64,000 nt of DNA from DASSUW01 sp963811895 (lineage in GTDB: Bacteria; Actinomycetota; Thermoleophilia; Solirubrobacterales; Solirubrobacteraceae): the NCBI GenBank assembly GCA_963811895.1, contig CAWETE010000009.1, positions 310,001-374,000 on the forward strand, read 5' to 3'. The notes below the pieces were generated by a model. It was given only the letters and a program-made list of their open reading frames with translations, made no database searches and was not told where the DNA came from. Of the stretch, positions 51,130 through 59,643 are shown piece after piece (the first letter of the stretch is position 1; every line of letters begins with the position of its first letter). The position numbers and the translations under genes are program-made.

Positions 51130-52711
51130 GCGTGCACCGCCTCCTTAGCGCTCTGGCGCGCGTCCTCCTTGACGAGGTCAGCGCACTTCTCGCCGATCAT
51201 CATCGTCGTGATGCAGGGGTTGATGGCCGGCAGGAACGGCATGATCGACCCGTCGGCGATCCGCAGCGCCTTGACGCCCTTCACGCGCAGGCGCGGGTCG
51301 ACGACCGCGTCGGCGTCCCCGGGCGCGCCCATCCGCGCCGTGCAGGACGGGTGGTAGACGGTGTTGTGCGTCTTGTGGATGTAGTCGACCAGCTCGTCGT
51401 CGGTCGTCGCGTCCGGGCCCGGTGCGAGCTCGCGCTTGGCCCAGCCCTCGAGCGCCGCCTGCTTGCCGATCTCGCGGGCGAGCTTGACGCCGTGGAGCAT
51501 CACGCGCTCGTCGTTGCCGTCGGGATCGGTGAAGTAGCGCGGGTCGACCCGCATGCGGTCGCGGAAGTCGGGCGAGCGCAGGCGCACGGTGCCGCGCGAG
51601 CGGCCGCGGCAGACGTTCGGGGTCAGGCAGAACGCGCTCTCAGCCGACGGGTAGCCCCAGCGGACGGTGTTCATGTCGAACGGCACCGAGCCGTAGTGCA
51701 TCATCAGGTCGGGCCGGTCGAGCCCTTCCTCGGTCATCGTGAAGAGGCCGATCTCCCACCACTGCGTCGACCGCTTGACCATCGGCTGCGCGGCCTCCCA
51801 CATCACGATGCCCTCGACGTGGTCGTCGAGGTTGGAGCCGACGCCCGGGCTGTCGACGAGCACGTCGATCCCGAACTCGCGCAGGTGCTCGCCCGGGCCG
51901 ATGCCGGACATCATCAGCGCCTTCGGCGTGTCGATCGACCCGCAGGAGAGGATCACCTCGCGGCGGGCGCCGACCGTCGAGTAGGTGAACAGGTCGGGGT
52001 TCATGTACTCGACGCCGCGGGCGCGCTTGTCCTCGTCGATGACGATGCGCTTGACCCAGCAGCCGGTGCGGACCTTCAGGTTCGGCCGGCTCGCCATGAT
52101 CGGGTGCAGGTAGGCGACCGACGACGACATCCGGGTGCCGTCCGGGGTCCGGTTGACCTGGAACCAGCCGGCGCCGTTGGTGACCGTCTCGGCCCTCGTT
52201 GAAGCGCACCGTCGGCAGCCCGGCCTGCGCGGCGGCCTCGAGCACGGCGACCCCGCACGGGTCGTCGGGCGGGACCGTCATCAGGTTCACCGGGCCGGAG
52301 CGGCCGTGGTGGTCGCCGGGACCGTCGTTGGTCTCGAGCCGCTTGATCAGCGGCCACGTGTCCGTCGTGGCCCCAGCCCTCGCAGCCCATCGCCGCCCAC
52401 TCGTCGAGGTCCTCCTTCGGCGTCCAGAACGCGATGCACGAGTTGTGCGACGAGCAGCCGCCGAGCACCTTCGCCCGCGCGTGGCGGAGGAAGCTGTTGC
52501 CCTTCTCCTGCGGCTCGACCGGGTAGTCCCAGTCGTAGCCCGAGTCGAGCAGGAACATCCAGTCCTCGAGCCTCAGGATGGCCGGGTCGTCCACATCGGA
52601 CGGCCCGGCCTCCAGCAGGCAGACCGTGACGTTCGGGTCCTCGGAGAGCCGCGCGGCCACCACCGCGCCCGCCGTCCCGCCTCCGGCGACGACGTAGTCG
52701 AACTCCTCCAT
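51126..52711 (-). pseudogene. betA: Choline dehydrogenase-like GMC oxidoreductase, two frameshifts
   Basis: FAD-dependent GMC enzyme starting at ATG 52711 with Y-V-V-A-G-G-G-T-A-G-A-V-V-A-A-R-L-S and the GMC signature G-G-C-S-S-H-N-S. Breaks near 52370 and 52195 are each repaired by removing one base (H-D-G to T-W-P-L-I-K-R; F-N-E-G to E-T-V-T-N-G-A-G-W-F). The C-terminal part is intact, with N-T-V-Y-H-P-S-C-T-A-R-M-G (catalytic His) and N-P-C-I-T-T-M-M-I-G. Restored length is about 528 residues. It converts choline to betaine aldehyde, with the aldehyde dehydrogenase coupled downstream. Second gene of the operon after the APC permease. Confidence 0.83.
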
Positions 52712-52727
52712 GGCGTGCTCCTCTCGG

Positions 52728-54287
52728 TTACTCGGACCCCGCCAGCGCCGGCGCGGGCTCCTCGCCGGCGCCGACCATGTGCTCGGCCAGCGTGCCGGTC
52801 TTGTGACGCTGCACGAACCAGTAGTACGCGAACCCGCCGATCATGACGATGCCGACGAACAGGACGCCGCCCCACTTCAGGTACCAGTGGAAGGGCTCGA
52901 CCGCGTTGTAGATCGACTGCCGCGGCCAGATCAGGTTGGTCGCCATGAACAGGCCCCAGATGACGGCCAGGATGTTCACGAGCAGCCCCCAGCGGCCGAG
53001 CGAGAAATAGCCCGGCCCGGCGTCCTCGGAGCGCCACTGCCCGCGCAGCCGGGCGATCAGCATCGGCCCGGTGACGAGCAGGTAGGCGATGTAGATCATG
53101 ATGATCCCGATCGAGGTGATCACCACGAAGATCTGCGGCTGGCGGATGTTCACGACGAGGATCGCGATCGCCAGCACGCCGACGATGATCGACGGGATGA
53201 TCGGCGTGCGCGTCTTCGGGTGCACGCGCGCCAGGTGCGTGCCGGCGGGCAGGTTGTTGTCGCGCGCCATCGCGAACATCATCCGGATCGTCGCGGTGTG
53301 GACCGCGAGGCAGCAGACCGTGATGGCGATCACCACGCACCACAGGAAGACGTCGCCGACGGTGTTGCCGAGGACGTCGAGGATGATGAACTGCAGGCCG
53401 CCGACGGCGATCTCCGGGTTGTTGATGTCGGTCACCGCCATCATCGCGAACAGCAGGATCGCCCCGCCGATGAAGAACGAGGCCACCAGCGCCCGCAGGA
53501 TCGCCCGCGGCGCGTTCTTGCGCGGGTTCACCGACTCCTCGCCGAGCGAGCTCGCAGTGTCGAAGCCGTACATGACGTAGGCCGAGGCCAGCGAGGCGGC
53601 GAGGAACGCGCCGAGATAGCCGAGGTCCCAGTCAGCGCCCAGGCCCTGGGTCTCGAACACGACGCCCGGGCCGCGCGTGACGTTGACGAGCAGCGCGAGC
53701 ACGATCAGGCAGGCGGCGATGAGCTCGATCGCCACGCCGGTGCTGTTGATCCGCGACATCAGCTTGACGCCGATCGCGTTGATGATCGTCGTGAAGATGA
53801 TCAGCACGCTGCCGAGGATCACCGCGTTGGCGGCGTAGTCGTACTGGCCGGTGCCGTCGCCGTAGAACTGGAAGAACGGGTCGATCACCGGCAGGGTGAT
53901 CTGGAGGGCCAGCGCGACGGCGGCGACGGTGACGATCGACGCCGTCAGCATCATCCAGCCTGCGAGCCAGGCCACGTGCTGGCTGCCGAGCCGCTTGGAC
54001 CAGTTGTAGATCGAGCCCGCGATCGGGTAGCGCGAGGCGAGCTCGCAGAAGCAGAGCGCGACCATGAGCTGGCCGAAGAAGACCAGCGGCCACGACCACC
54101 AGTACGCCGGGCCGCCGAAGGCGAACCCGAAGTAGAAGAGCTGGAACGTGCCGGTGAGGATCGAGATGTAGCTGATCCCCGCCGCGAAGGTGGCGAAGCT
54201 CCCGAGGGAGCGGTCGAGCTCCTGCTTGTAGCCGAACTCGTTGAGTTCCGCATCGTCGGTCGAGCGCGGGTCAACCGTCGCCGTCAT
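52728..54287 (-). CDS. APC-superfamily permease, probable choline/amine importer
   Basis: A 519-residue transporter with about twelve membrane segments and the APC fold. It has G-I-S-Y-I-S-I-L-T-G-T-F in segment 1, E-L-A-S-R-Y-P-I-A-G-S-I-Y-N-W (the conserved amino acid/choline permease loop) and S-L-G-E-E-S-V-N-P-R-K-N-A-P-R-A-I after segment 6, a strong mark of the Hnm1/BAT1-like branch that carries choline, GABA and other amines. It is the first gene of the operon with choline dehydrogenase, aldehyde dehydrogenase and MetF, 16 bases before the GMC gene. A consensus promoter lies 68 bases upstream. Choline as substrate is inferred from this position. Confidence 0.87.
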   Translation of the reverse strand: MTATVDPRSTDDAELNEFGYKQELDRSLGSFATFAAGISYISILTGTFQLFYFGFAFGGPAYWWSWPLVFFGQLMVALCFCELASRYPIAGSIYNWSKRLGSQHVAWLAGWMMLTASIVTVAAVALALQITLPVIDPFFQFYGDGTGQYDYAANAVILGSVLIIFTTIINAIGVKLMSRINSTGVAIELIAACLIVLALLVNVTRGPGVVFETQGLGADWDLGYLGAFLAASLASAYVMYGFDTASSLGEESVNPRKNAPRAILRALVASFFIGGAILLFAMMAVTDINNPEIAVGGLQFIILDVLGNTVGDVFLWCVVIAITVCCLAVHTATIRMMFAMARDNNLPAGTHLARVHPKTRTPIIPSIIVGVLAIAILVVNIRQPQIFVVITSIGIIMIYIAYLLVTGPMLIARLRGQWRSEDAGPGYFSLGRWGLLVNILAVIWGLFMATNLIWPRQSIYNAVEPFHWYLKWGGVLFVGIVMIGGFAYYWFVQRHKTGTLAEHMVGAGEEPAPALAGSE

Positions 54288-54354
54288 GCCTCATCCCCGT
54301 TCCTCGTCAACCGTTCCGACCGCCCTCCGAAAGAGCCGGATCCAATTGCTGGCG

Positions 54355-54383
54355 AGTATCTTCGCGCCACCGGACAGTGTCAA
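54355..54383 (-). promoter_or_regulatory. Consensus promoter of the APC permease / choline operon
   Basis: Minus strand TTGACA (54383-54378), 17-base spacer, GATACT (54360-54355). The predicted start is near 54348, about 60 bases before the ATG at 54287. A GATATATC motif (54390-54397) sits directly upstream of the -35 box. Confidence 0.75.
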
Positions 54384-54389
54384 GAAACT

Positions 54390-54397
54390 GATATATC
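54390..54397. promoter_or_regulatory. GATATATC motif between the APC permease and the CBS/DUF294 gene (site 5)
   Basis: The sequence CTGATATATCTCG contains the perfect palindrome. It lies just upstream of the -35 box of the leftward permease promoter and nine bases before the TTG start of the rightward gene, so it could act as activator site leftward and as -10 box rightward. Confidence 0.5.
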
Positions 54398-54406
54398 TCG
54401 ACCGGT

Positions 54407-56231
54407 TTGCAGGACGTCGCCGACTTCCTCGCGCCCCACCCGCCGTTCGACTCGCTGGAGCCCGTAGACGTCGCGCGGGTGGCCGAGGCGGCCGAGGTCG
54501 AGTTCCACCCCGCGGGCACGGCGATCTTCCAGCAGGGCGCCGGGCCTGTGGAGCATGTCTGGGTGGTGCGGACCGGCGCGGTCGAGATCGTCCACGACGG
54601 CCGCGTGCTCGACCTGCTGGGTCCTGGCGAGCTGTTCGGGCACGCCTCGATGCTCTCGTGCCTGCCGACGGGCTTCGCGGCGGTCGCGGCCGAGGACTCG
54701 CTCTGCTACCGCATCCGCTGGGAGGTGGCGCTGCCGCTGCTTGCGCGGCCGGCGGGCCTGCAGTACGTGACGCGCTCGCTGCTGGAGGCGCTCGGCGGCG
54801 ACGACCGCGCGGAGCCCGCGTTCAACCCAGCGCAACGGCCGGTCACCGAGCTCATCCGCCGGCCGCTCGTGCTCTGCACCCCGGACACCTCGATCCGCGA
54901 GGCCGCACGCGTGATGGCGGACCTCGGCGCGACGTGCGTCGTGATCGACGCGGGCGACGACGCTCGGGATCATGACCGACCGCGACCTGCGCACGCGCGT
55001 GGTCGCCGCGGGCACCGACCCCGACGTGCCGGTCTCGCAGGTCATGAGCGCGCCCGCCTACACCGTCACCGCCGATCGCATCGGCAGCGAGGTGCTGCTC
55101 GACATGCTCGATCGCGGGATCCGCCACTTCCCGGTGGTCGCGCCGGATGGGCGCGTCGTCGGCGTGGTGGAGGACTCCGACCTGGTCGCCGTGGCAACGC
55201 GCAGCTCGTTCCACCTGCGCCAGGCGATCGCCCGCGCGGACACGGCGGCGGAGGTCGCCGCCGCCTGCGCCGGCCTGCGGCCGGCGATCGTCGCGCTGCA
55301 CGACGCGCGTGTGGCGGCGACCGACATCTCGGCGATCCAGTCGGTGGTGATCGACGCGGCGACCCGCCGGCTGCTCGATCTGACGGTCACCGAGCCGCCG
55401 GTGCCGTTCGCGTGGATCGCGCTGGGCAGCGTCGCCCGCCGCGAGGCGGTGCCGTCGTCGGACATCGACAGCGCGCTGGTCTGGTACACGGACGACGAGG
55501 ACCCGGAGCTCAAGCAGACGCTGATGGGGCTGGCCGGGCCGGTCATGGACGGCCTTGCCGACTGCGGGTTCAAGACCGACCCAAAGGGCGCGATCGCCTC
55601 CAAGCCGCTGTTCGCGCGCTCGCACGCCCAGTGGGTCGCCGCCGTCAACGGCTGGATCGACAACCCGACACAGGAGAAGGCGCTGATCCTCGTCTCGCTC
55701 GTGGTCGACGGCCGGCCCGTGTGGGGCATCCAGACCGGACCGCCGGTGCCCGAGGCGTTCCGCGACGCCCGGCGCAAGCCTGCGCTGCTGCGCCTGCTCG
55801 CGCAGTTCGCGCTCTCGCACCGGCCGCCCACGGGCTTCCTGCGCGGCCTCGTCGTCGAGGACTCGGGCGAGCACCGCGGCCGGCTCGACCTCAAGCGGGG
55901 CGGGATCATCCCGATCGCCGACCTCGCCCGCTGGGCCGGGCTCGCCGCCGGCGTCACCCATGCGTCGACGCCCGCGCGGCTGCGGGCAGCCGCCGAGGCG
56001 GGCACGCTCGAGGCCGACGACGCGCGGCTGCTCGACGAGGCGCACGAGCTGATCGCGGGGCTGCGGCTCGCGCACCAGATCGAGCAGCTCAAGGCAGGCG
56101 TCGAGCCCGACGACTTCCTCGACCCCGGCGCGCTGAGCCAGCTCACGCGCAGCTCGCTCAAGGAGGCGTTCCGGGCCGTGGCCGGCGTCCAGCGCCGGAT
56201 CGGCTCGGACCTGCGCCTCGGCGTCCGGTGA
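54407..56231 (+). pseudogene. Cyclic-nucleotide-binding, CBS and DUF294 nucleotidyltransferase protein, one frameshift
   Basis: N-terminal cNMP-binding domain (A-G-T-A-I-F-Q-Q-G-A near residue 39, G-E-L-F-G-H-A-S-M-L), two CBS motifs (R-P-L-V-L-C-T-P-D-T-S-I-R-E-A-A; M-S-A-P-A-Y-T-V-T), then a GlnD-like nucleotidyltransferase: G-S-V-A-R-R-E-A-V-P-S-S-D-I-D-S-A with both catalytic Asp residues, and a helical DUF294 C-terminal domain. One surplus base near 54963 separates the first ~185 residues from the rest (L-G-I-M-T-D-R-D-L). Restored length is about 607 residues. The start is TTG at 54407. It is thought to be a signalling nucleotidyltransferase; the target is unknown. Divergent from the choline operon and next to a DnaQ-like exonuclease, a common pairing. 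Confidence 0.78.
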
Positions 56232-56274
56232 AATCGTGAGGGGACCCGCCCAACGGGCCATTCCGTGTCGAGCG

Positions 56275-56955
56275 ATGTCCCGTTGGGCACCCCCTAGCCC
56301 AGCCGCGACTGCCTACCGGGCCGCGCGGCTGCCCGCGCGCCGGACGCCGTGGCGGGAGGCGGGATTCTGCGTCGTCGACGTCGAGGCCACGGGGCTCGAC
56401 CCGCGGCGCGACGCGATCATGGCCTGGAGCGCCGTGCCGGTCGACGGCGGCCGCGTCGTGCTCGCGGGAGCGCGCGAGGGCCTCGCGCGGCCGCCGGGCT
56501 CGGTACCCCCGGCGTCGATCCGGATCCACGGCCTGCGCGAGCTCGACCTCGCGGACGCGCCGTCGCCCGAGCAGGCCGCCGACGCGCTGCTCGAGGCCAT
56601 GACCGGGCGCTTCCTGGTCGCCCATGCGGCGTGGATCGAGCGCGCGTTCCTCGGGCGGCTGCTGCGTACGCGCGGCGCCCGCCTTCGCGGCGCGGTAGTC
56701 GATACCAGCGTGCTCGGCCGGCTGTGGCTGGCCGAGCGCGGCGACCGGCCGCCGGCGAGGCTGCCGCTCGCGGATCTGGCGGCGGCGCTCGGTCTGCCTG
56801 CCCACCGCCCGCATACGGCCTCGGGGGACGCGCTCACCACCGCGCAGGCGTTCATCGCGCTCGCGTCTCTGCTCGGCGACGAGACGGTGCGCTCGCTGGC
56901 CGACGCGGGGCACCGGCTCGAGGCGCAGAAGATGTGGGGCGTGGCCGACCGATGA
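56275..56955 (+). CDS. DnaQ-like 3'-5' exonuclease
   Basis: About 226 residues from the ATG at 56275; a GTG at 56236 in the same frame would add 13. The DEDD exonuclease pattern is C-V-V-D-V-E-A-T-G-L (ExoI, D-x-E), V-A-H-A-A-W-I-E-R-A-F-L (ExoII region, with Glu where Asp is usual), D-T-S-V-L-G-R-L-W and H-T-A-S-G-D-A-L-T-T-A (ExoIII). Such proteins trim DNA or RNA 3' ends or hydrolyse nucleotides. Genes of this type often follow CBS/DUF294 proteins, as here, so a joint nucleotide-signalling role is possible. The substitution in ExoII should be kept in mind when assuming activity. Confidence 0.8.
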   Translation: MSRWAPPSPAATAYRAARLPARRTPWREAGFCVVDVEATGLDPRRDAIMAWSAVPVDGGRVVLAGAREGLARPPGSVPPASIRIHGLRELDLADAPSPEQAADALLEAMTGRFLVAHAAWIERAFLGRLLRTRGARLRGAVVDTSVLGRLWLAERGDRPPARLPLADLAAALGLPAHRPHTASGDALTTAQAFIALASLLGDETVRSLADAGHRLEAQKMWGVADR

Positions 56956-57007
56956 GTTTTCCGGCGGGCATCGTCTTAAGGGTCGTGAACCAACCAGGAG
57001 GACGACC

Positions 57008-57609
57008 ATGAGCAAGGTCTACACCGGCGCCAGCATGTCCCTCGACGGCTTCGTCTCGGGCCCGGACGAGTCCGGCTTCGAGTACCTGTTCAAGTGGTAC
57101 TCCGCCGGCGACGTCGAGGTCCGGACCGCCAAGTCCGAGATGACGCTGCAGATGACGCAGGCCGGCGCCGAGTACTGGCGCCAGGTGATGGACCTGAGCG
57201 GCGCCCTGGTCGTCGGCCGCAAGCTGTTCGACTTCACGAACGGCTGGGACGGGCTGCACCCGCTCGGCGTGCCGGTCGTGGTGCTCACGCACAGCGTGCC
57301 GGACGGCTGGGAGCGCGAGGGCGAGCACTTCACGTTCGTGTCCGACGGCATCGAGGCCGCCGATTGCCAAGGCGCGCGAGCTGGCGGGCGACAAGGGCGT
57401 CGGGCCTGAACTCCGGCACGATCGCCAGCCAGGCGCTGAGCGCGCGGCTGCTCGACGAGGTGTGGATCGACCTCGTGCCCGTGATTCTCGGCGGCGGCAC
57501 GCCGTTCTTCGACTCGCTCGAGGGCGCGCCGTTCGAGCTGGAGGGCCCGGTCTCGATCGCCGAGGACGTCAGCGTCACGCACCTGCGCTACGAGGTCCGG
57601 TACTCATGA
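57008..57609 (+). pseudogene. Dihydrofolate-reductase-like (RibD C-terminal domain) protein, two frameshifts
   Basis: Starts M-S-K-V-Y-T-G-A-S-M-S-L-D-G-F-V-S-G at 57008 after an AGGAGG site (56996-57001). G-A-L-V-V-G-R-K-L-F-D and V-V-V-L-T-H-S-V-P are typical of the YyaP/RibD_C family. Breaks near 57363 and 57404 are each repaired by dropping one base (A-A-I-A-K-A-R-E-L-A-G-D-K-G-V then G-L-N-S-G-T-I), giving L-L-D-E-V-W-I-D-L-V-P-V-I-L-G-G-G and a stop at 57609; about 200 residues. These proteins bind NADPH, but the substrate is mostly unknown. The ATG of the next hydrolase overlaps the stop. Confidence 0.75.
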
Positions 57610-58353
57610 GCCTGTACCACGAGGAGCACGGCTCGGGTGAGCCGCTGGTGATGCTGCACGGCGGGATCGGGGCGAGCGAGACGCTCGCCCCGCTCGTGCC
57701 GGGCTTCGATCGGCGCGTGATCCTGGTCGACCTCCAGGGGCACGGACGAACGGCGGACGCCGACCGGCCGCTGCGGCCCGAGCTGATGGCCGACGACATC
57801 GCGGCGCTGGCCTCGCAGCTCGGCCTGGAGCGAGATCGACCTGTTCGGCTACTCGCTGGGCGGCACGGTAGCGCTGCGGACGGCGATCCAGCACGCGGGG
57901 CTGGTCCGCCGGCTCGTGCTCGTCTCGATCGCGGCGCGGCGCGACGGGAACCATCCCGAGGTGGTCGCGGCGTTCGACCAGCTGACGGAGGCGGCGGCCG
58001 AGCCGATGAAGGCGTCGCCGCAGTACGCCCACTACGCGAAGGTCGCGCCGCGTCCCGAGGACTGGCCGGTGCTGATCGGCAAGACCGGCGACCTGCTGCG
58101 CGAGGACTACGACTGGATGGACGAGCTCTCGGCGGTGCGGGCGCAGACGCTGCTCGTCTACGCCGACGCCGACTCGGTCCGCCCGGATCACGTGGTCGAG
58201 TTCTACGGGCGGCTCGGCGGTGGGCTGGGCGATCCGGGTTGGGACGGTTCGCACCCGGGTCCGCAGCTGGCGGTCCTGCCCGGCACGACCCACTACGACA
58301 TCCTCGCCTCACCGCTCCTGGTGCCGGCGGTCGAGGCGTTCCTCAGCTCGTGA
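57606..58353 (+). pseudogene. Alpha/beta hydrolase, one frameshift
   Basis: Starts M-S-L-Y-H-E-E-H-G-S-G-E-P-L-V-M-L-H-G-G at 57606. The frame breaks near 57832 after Q-L-G-L-E; removing one base gives I-D-L-F-G-Y-S-L-G-G (nucleophile Ser) and R-R-L-V-L-V-S-I-A-A-R-R. The C-terminal part has L-L-V-Y-A-D-A-D-S-V (acid) and P-G-T-T-H-Y-D-I (His). Restored length is about 248 residues. It is coupled to the DHFR-like gene by an ATGA overlap; the pair is seen in other actinobacteria. Convergent with the next hydrolase (11-base overlap). Substrate unknown. Confidence 0.76.
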
Positions 58354-59140
58354 AGCCGAGGATGAGCTGGGCCGTCTCGAGCGGGACGTCGACCTGCGGG
58401 CAGTGGCCGACGCCGTCGAGCTCGACCCAGTCCGCGTGCGGCAGCCAGTCGCGTCGGTAGCGGGAGGCGGCGCCCGGCCACGGCAGGATCCGGTCCCCCG
58501 TGCCCCACACGATCCGCACCGGGCAGGCGATGCGCTCGGCGTCGAGCGTCCACGGGTTGTGCAGCGCGTACTCGACCATCGCCGGCGCCCCGTCGCAGTC
58601 GGCGGTGGCGCGGATGATGTCCGCGACCGTCGCCGGCGGGATGTGCTCGCCGTTCGCGGCGATCCACTCGGTCGCCTGCTGCCGGCCCTGCGGGGTGGCG
58701 GCGATCGCCTCCGCATGCGGCGCCGCGGCCTTCGCCAGCTCGTGCATCTCGTTGTAGTCGCGCAGCATGTCCTTGTAGGACTCGTCGCCCGGCGCCCAGC
58801 CGCCGGCGGGCGCCAGCGCGACGACCGAGACCGCGCGGCCGCGGGCCGCGAGCTGCAGCGCGACGTAGCCGCCGAGCGAGTTGCCCACGATGTGCGCGGT
58901 CTCGAAACCGGCCGCGTCCATGATCCGCTCGATCGCGTCGGGAACCAGGCCGTGACCGAGCTCGCCCTCCAGCGGCGGCCCGCCCGCATGGCCCGGCAGC
59001 GTCGGCGCGAGCACGTCGTGGCGGCGCTCGAGCGCGGGCAGCACGAGCTCCCAGATGCGCCAGGAGCCGGTGAAGCCGTGGATGAGCACGAGCGGCGGCC
59101 CTTCGCCGCCCCGGTGCGCCGGGGTGAAGCGCGCGTCCAT
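58343..59140 (-). CDS. Alpha/beta hydrolase
   Basis: A 265-residue alpha/beta hydrolase from the ATG at 59140. Motifs: L-V-L-I-H-G-F-T-G-S (oxyanion), T-L-P-G-H-A-G-G, V-G-N-S-L-G-G-Y (nucleophile Ser near residue 98), W-G-T-G-D-R-I-L-P (acid) and G-V-G-H-C-P-Q-V-D (His). Longer in-frame starts upstream would run into the divergent truncated hydrolase and are not used. The cap region is short and helical. Possibly an esterase or a C-C bond hydrolase; nothing nearby gives the substrate. Confidence 0.82.
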   Translation of the reverse strand: MDARFTPAHRGGEGPPLVLIHGFTGSWRIWELVLPALERRHDVLAPTLPGHAGGPPLEGELGHGLVPDAIERIMDAAGFETAHIVGNSLGGYVALQLAARGRAVSVVALAPAGGWAPGDESYKDMLRDYNEMHELAKAAAPHAEAIAATPQGRQQATEWIAANGEHIPPATVADIIRATADCDGAPAMVEYALHNPWTLDAERIACPVRIVWGTGDRILPWPGAASRYRRDWLPHADWVELDGVGHCPQVDVPLETAQLILGFTS

Positions 59141-59156
59141 GCGGCAAGCTTGCCGG

Positions 59157-59543
59157 GTGGACGTGACGCATGGAATGGCGGACATCGAGCCCGGCCTGCG
59201 GCTGCACCACGTGACCGCCGGGCAGGGGCCGCGCACGATCGTGCTCCTGCACGGCTTCCCGCAGACCTGGTGGCAGTGGCGGCCGTACCTGCAGGCCTTC
59301 TTCAACGCCCGCAGCTACGTCCCGATCTCCGACGCGGACCTCGACGTCTACGTCTCGGCGTACTCGGCGCCGGGCGCGATGCGCGCGGGCTTCGAGGTCT
59401 ACCGCGCCTTCGACCGGGACGCCGCCGACAACCGCGCGGCGCTCGAGCGCGACGGGAAGCTCGCCGTGCCCGTGCTCGCGGTGGGCGGCGAGATCAGCAC
59501 ATCCGGCGAGCTGGTCGAGGAGTTGACGTTGCGCACCGTATAG
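59157..59543 (+). pseudogene. Truncated epoxide-hydrolase/dehalogenase-like alpha/beta hydrolase
   Basis: Remnant of about 128 residues from GTG 59157. It begins like a full epoxide-hydrolase or fluoroacetate-dehalogenase-type protein (A-D-I-E-P-G-L-R-L-H-H-V-T-A-G, then V-L-L-H-G-F-P-Q-T-W-W-Q-W-R), but next reads P-Y-L-Q-A-F-F-N-A-R, which belongs to the cap region about 100 or more residues later in normal relatives, so the catalytic Asp/nucleophile region is missing. It goes on through Y-V-S-A-Y-S-A-P-G-A-M-R-A-G-F to E-I-S-T-S-G-E-L-V-E-E and stops in a dispersed repeat, without the catalytic His end. It is a true deletion derivative, not a simple frameshift. Confidence 0.75.
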
Positions 59544-59643
59544 GTGCCAAACGTCAACCTCGGGCCACGGACACGCGTTCGGGTGACGAAATGCACCCCC
59601 GAGCCGGCCAACCCCGCCTCCCTACAAGCGAGAAGTTGGTGCC
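59523..59643. repeat. Dispersed inverted-repeat element, diverged copy C
   Basis: TTGACGTT (59523-59530) is exactly complementary to AACGTCAA (59550-59557), with partly pairing GCACC/GGTGC between them, forming a hairpin. The right side carries, on the minus strand, AACTTCTCGCTTGTAGGGAG, matching the core of copies A and B. It provides the end of the truncated hydrolase and the stop codon of the acetyltransferase at 59622. Confidence 0.5.
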
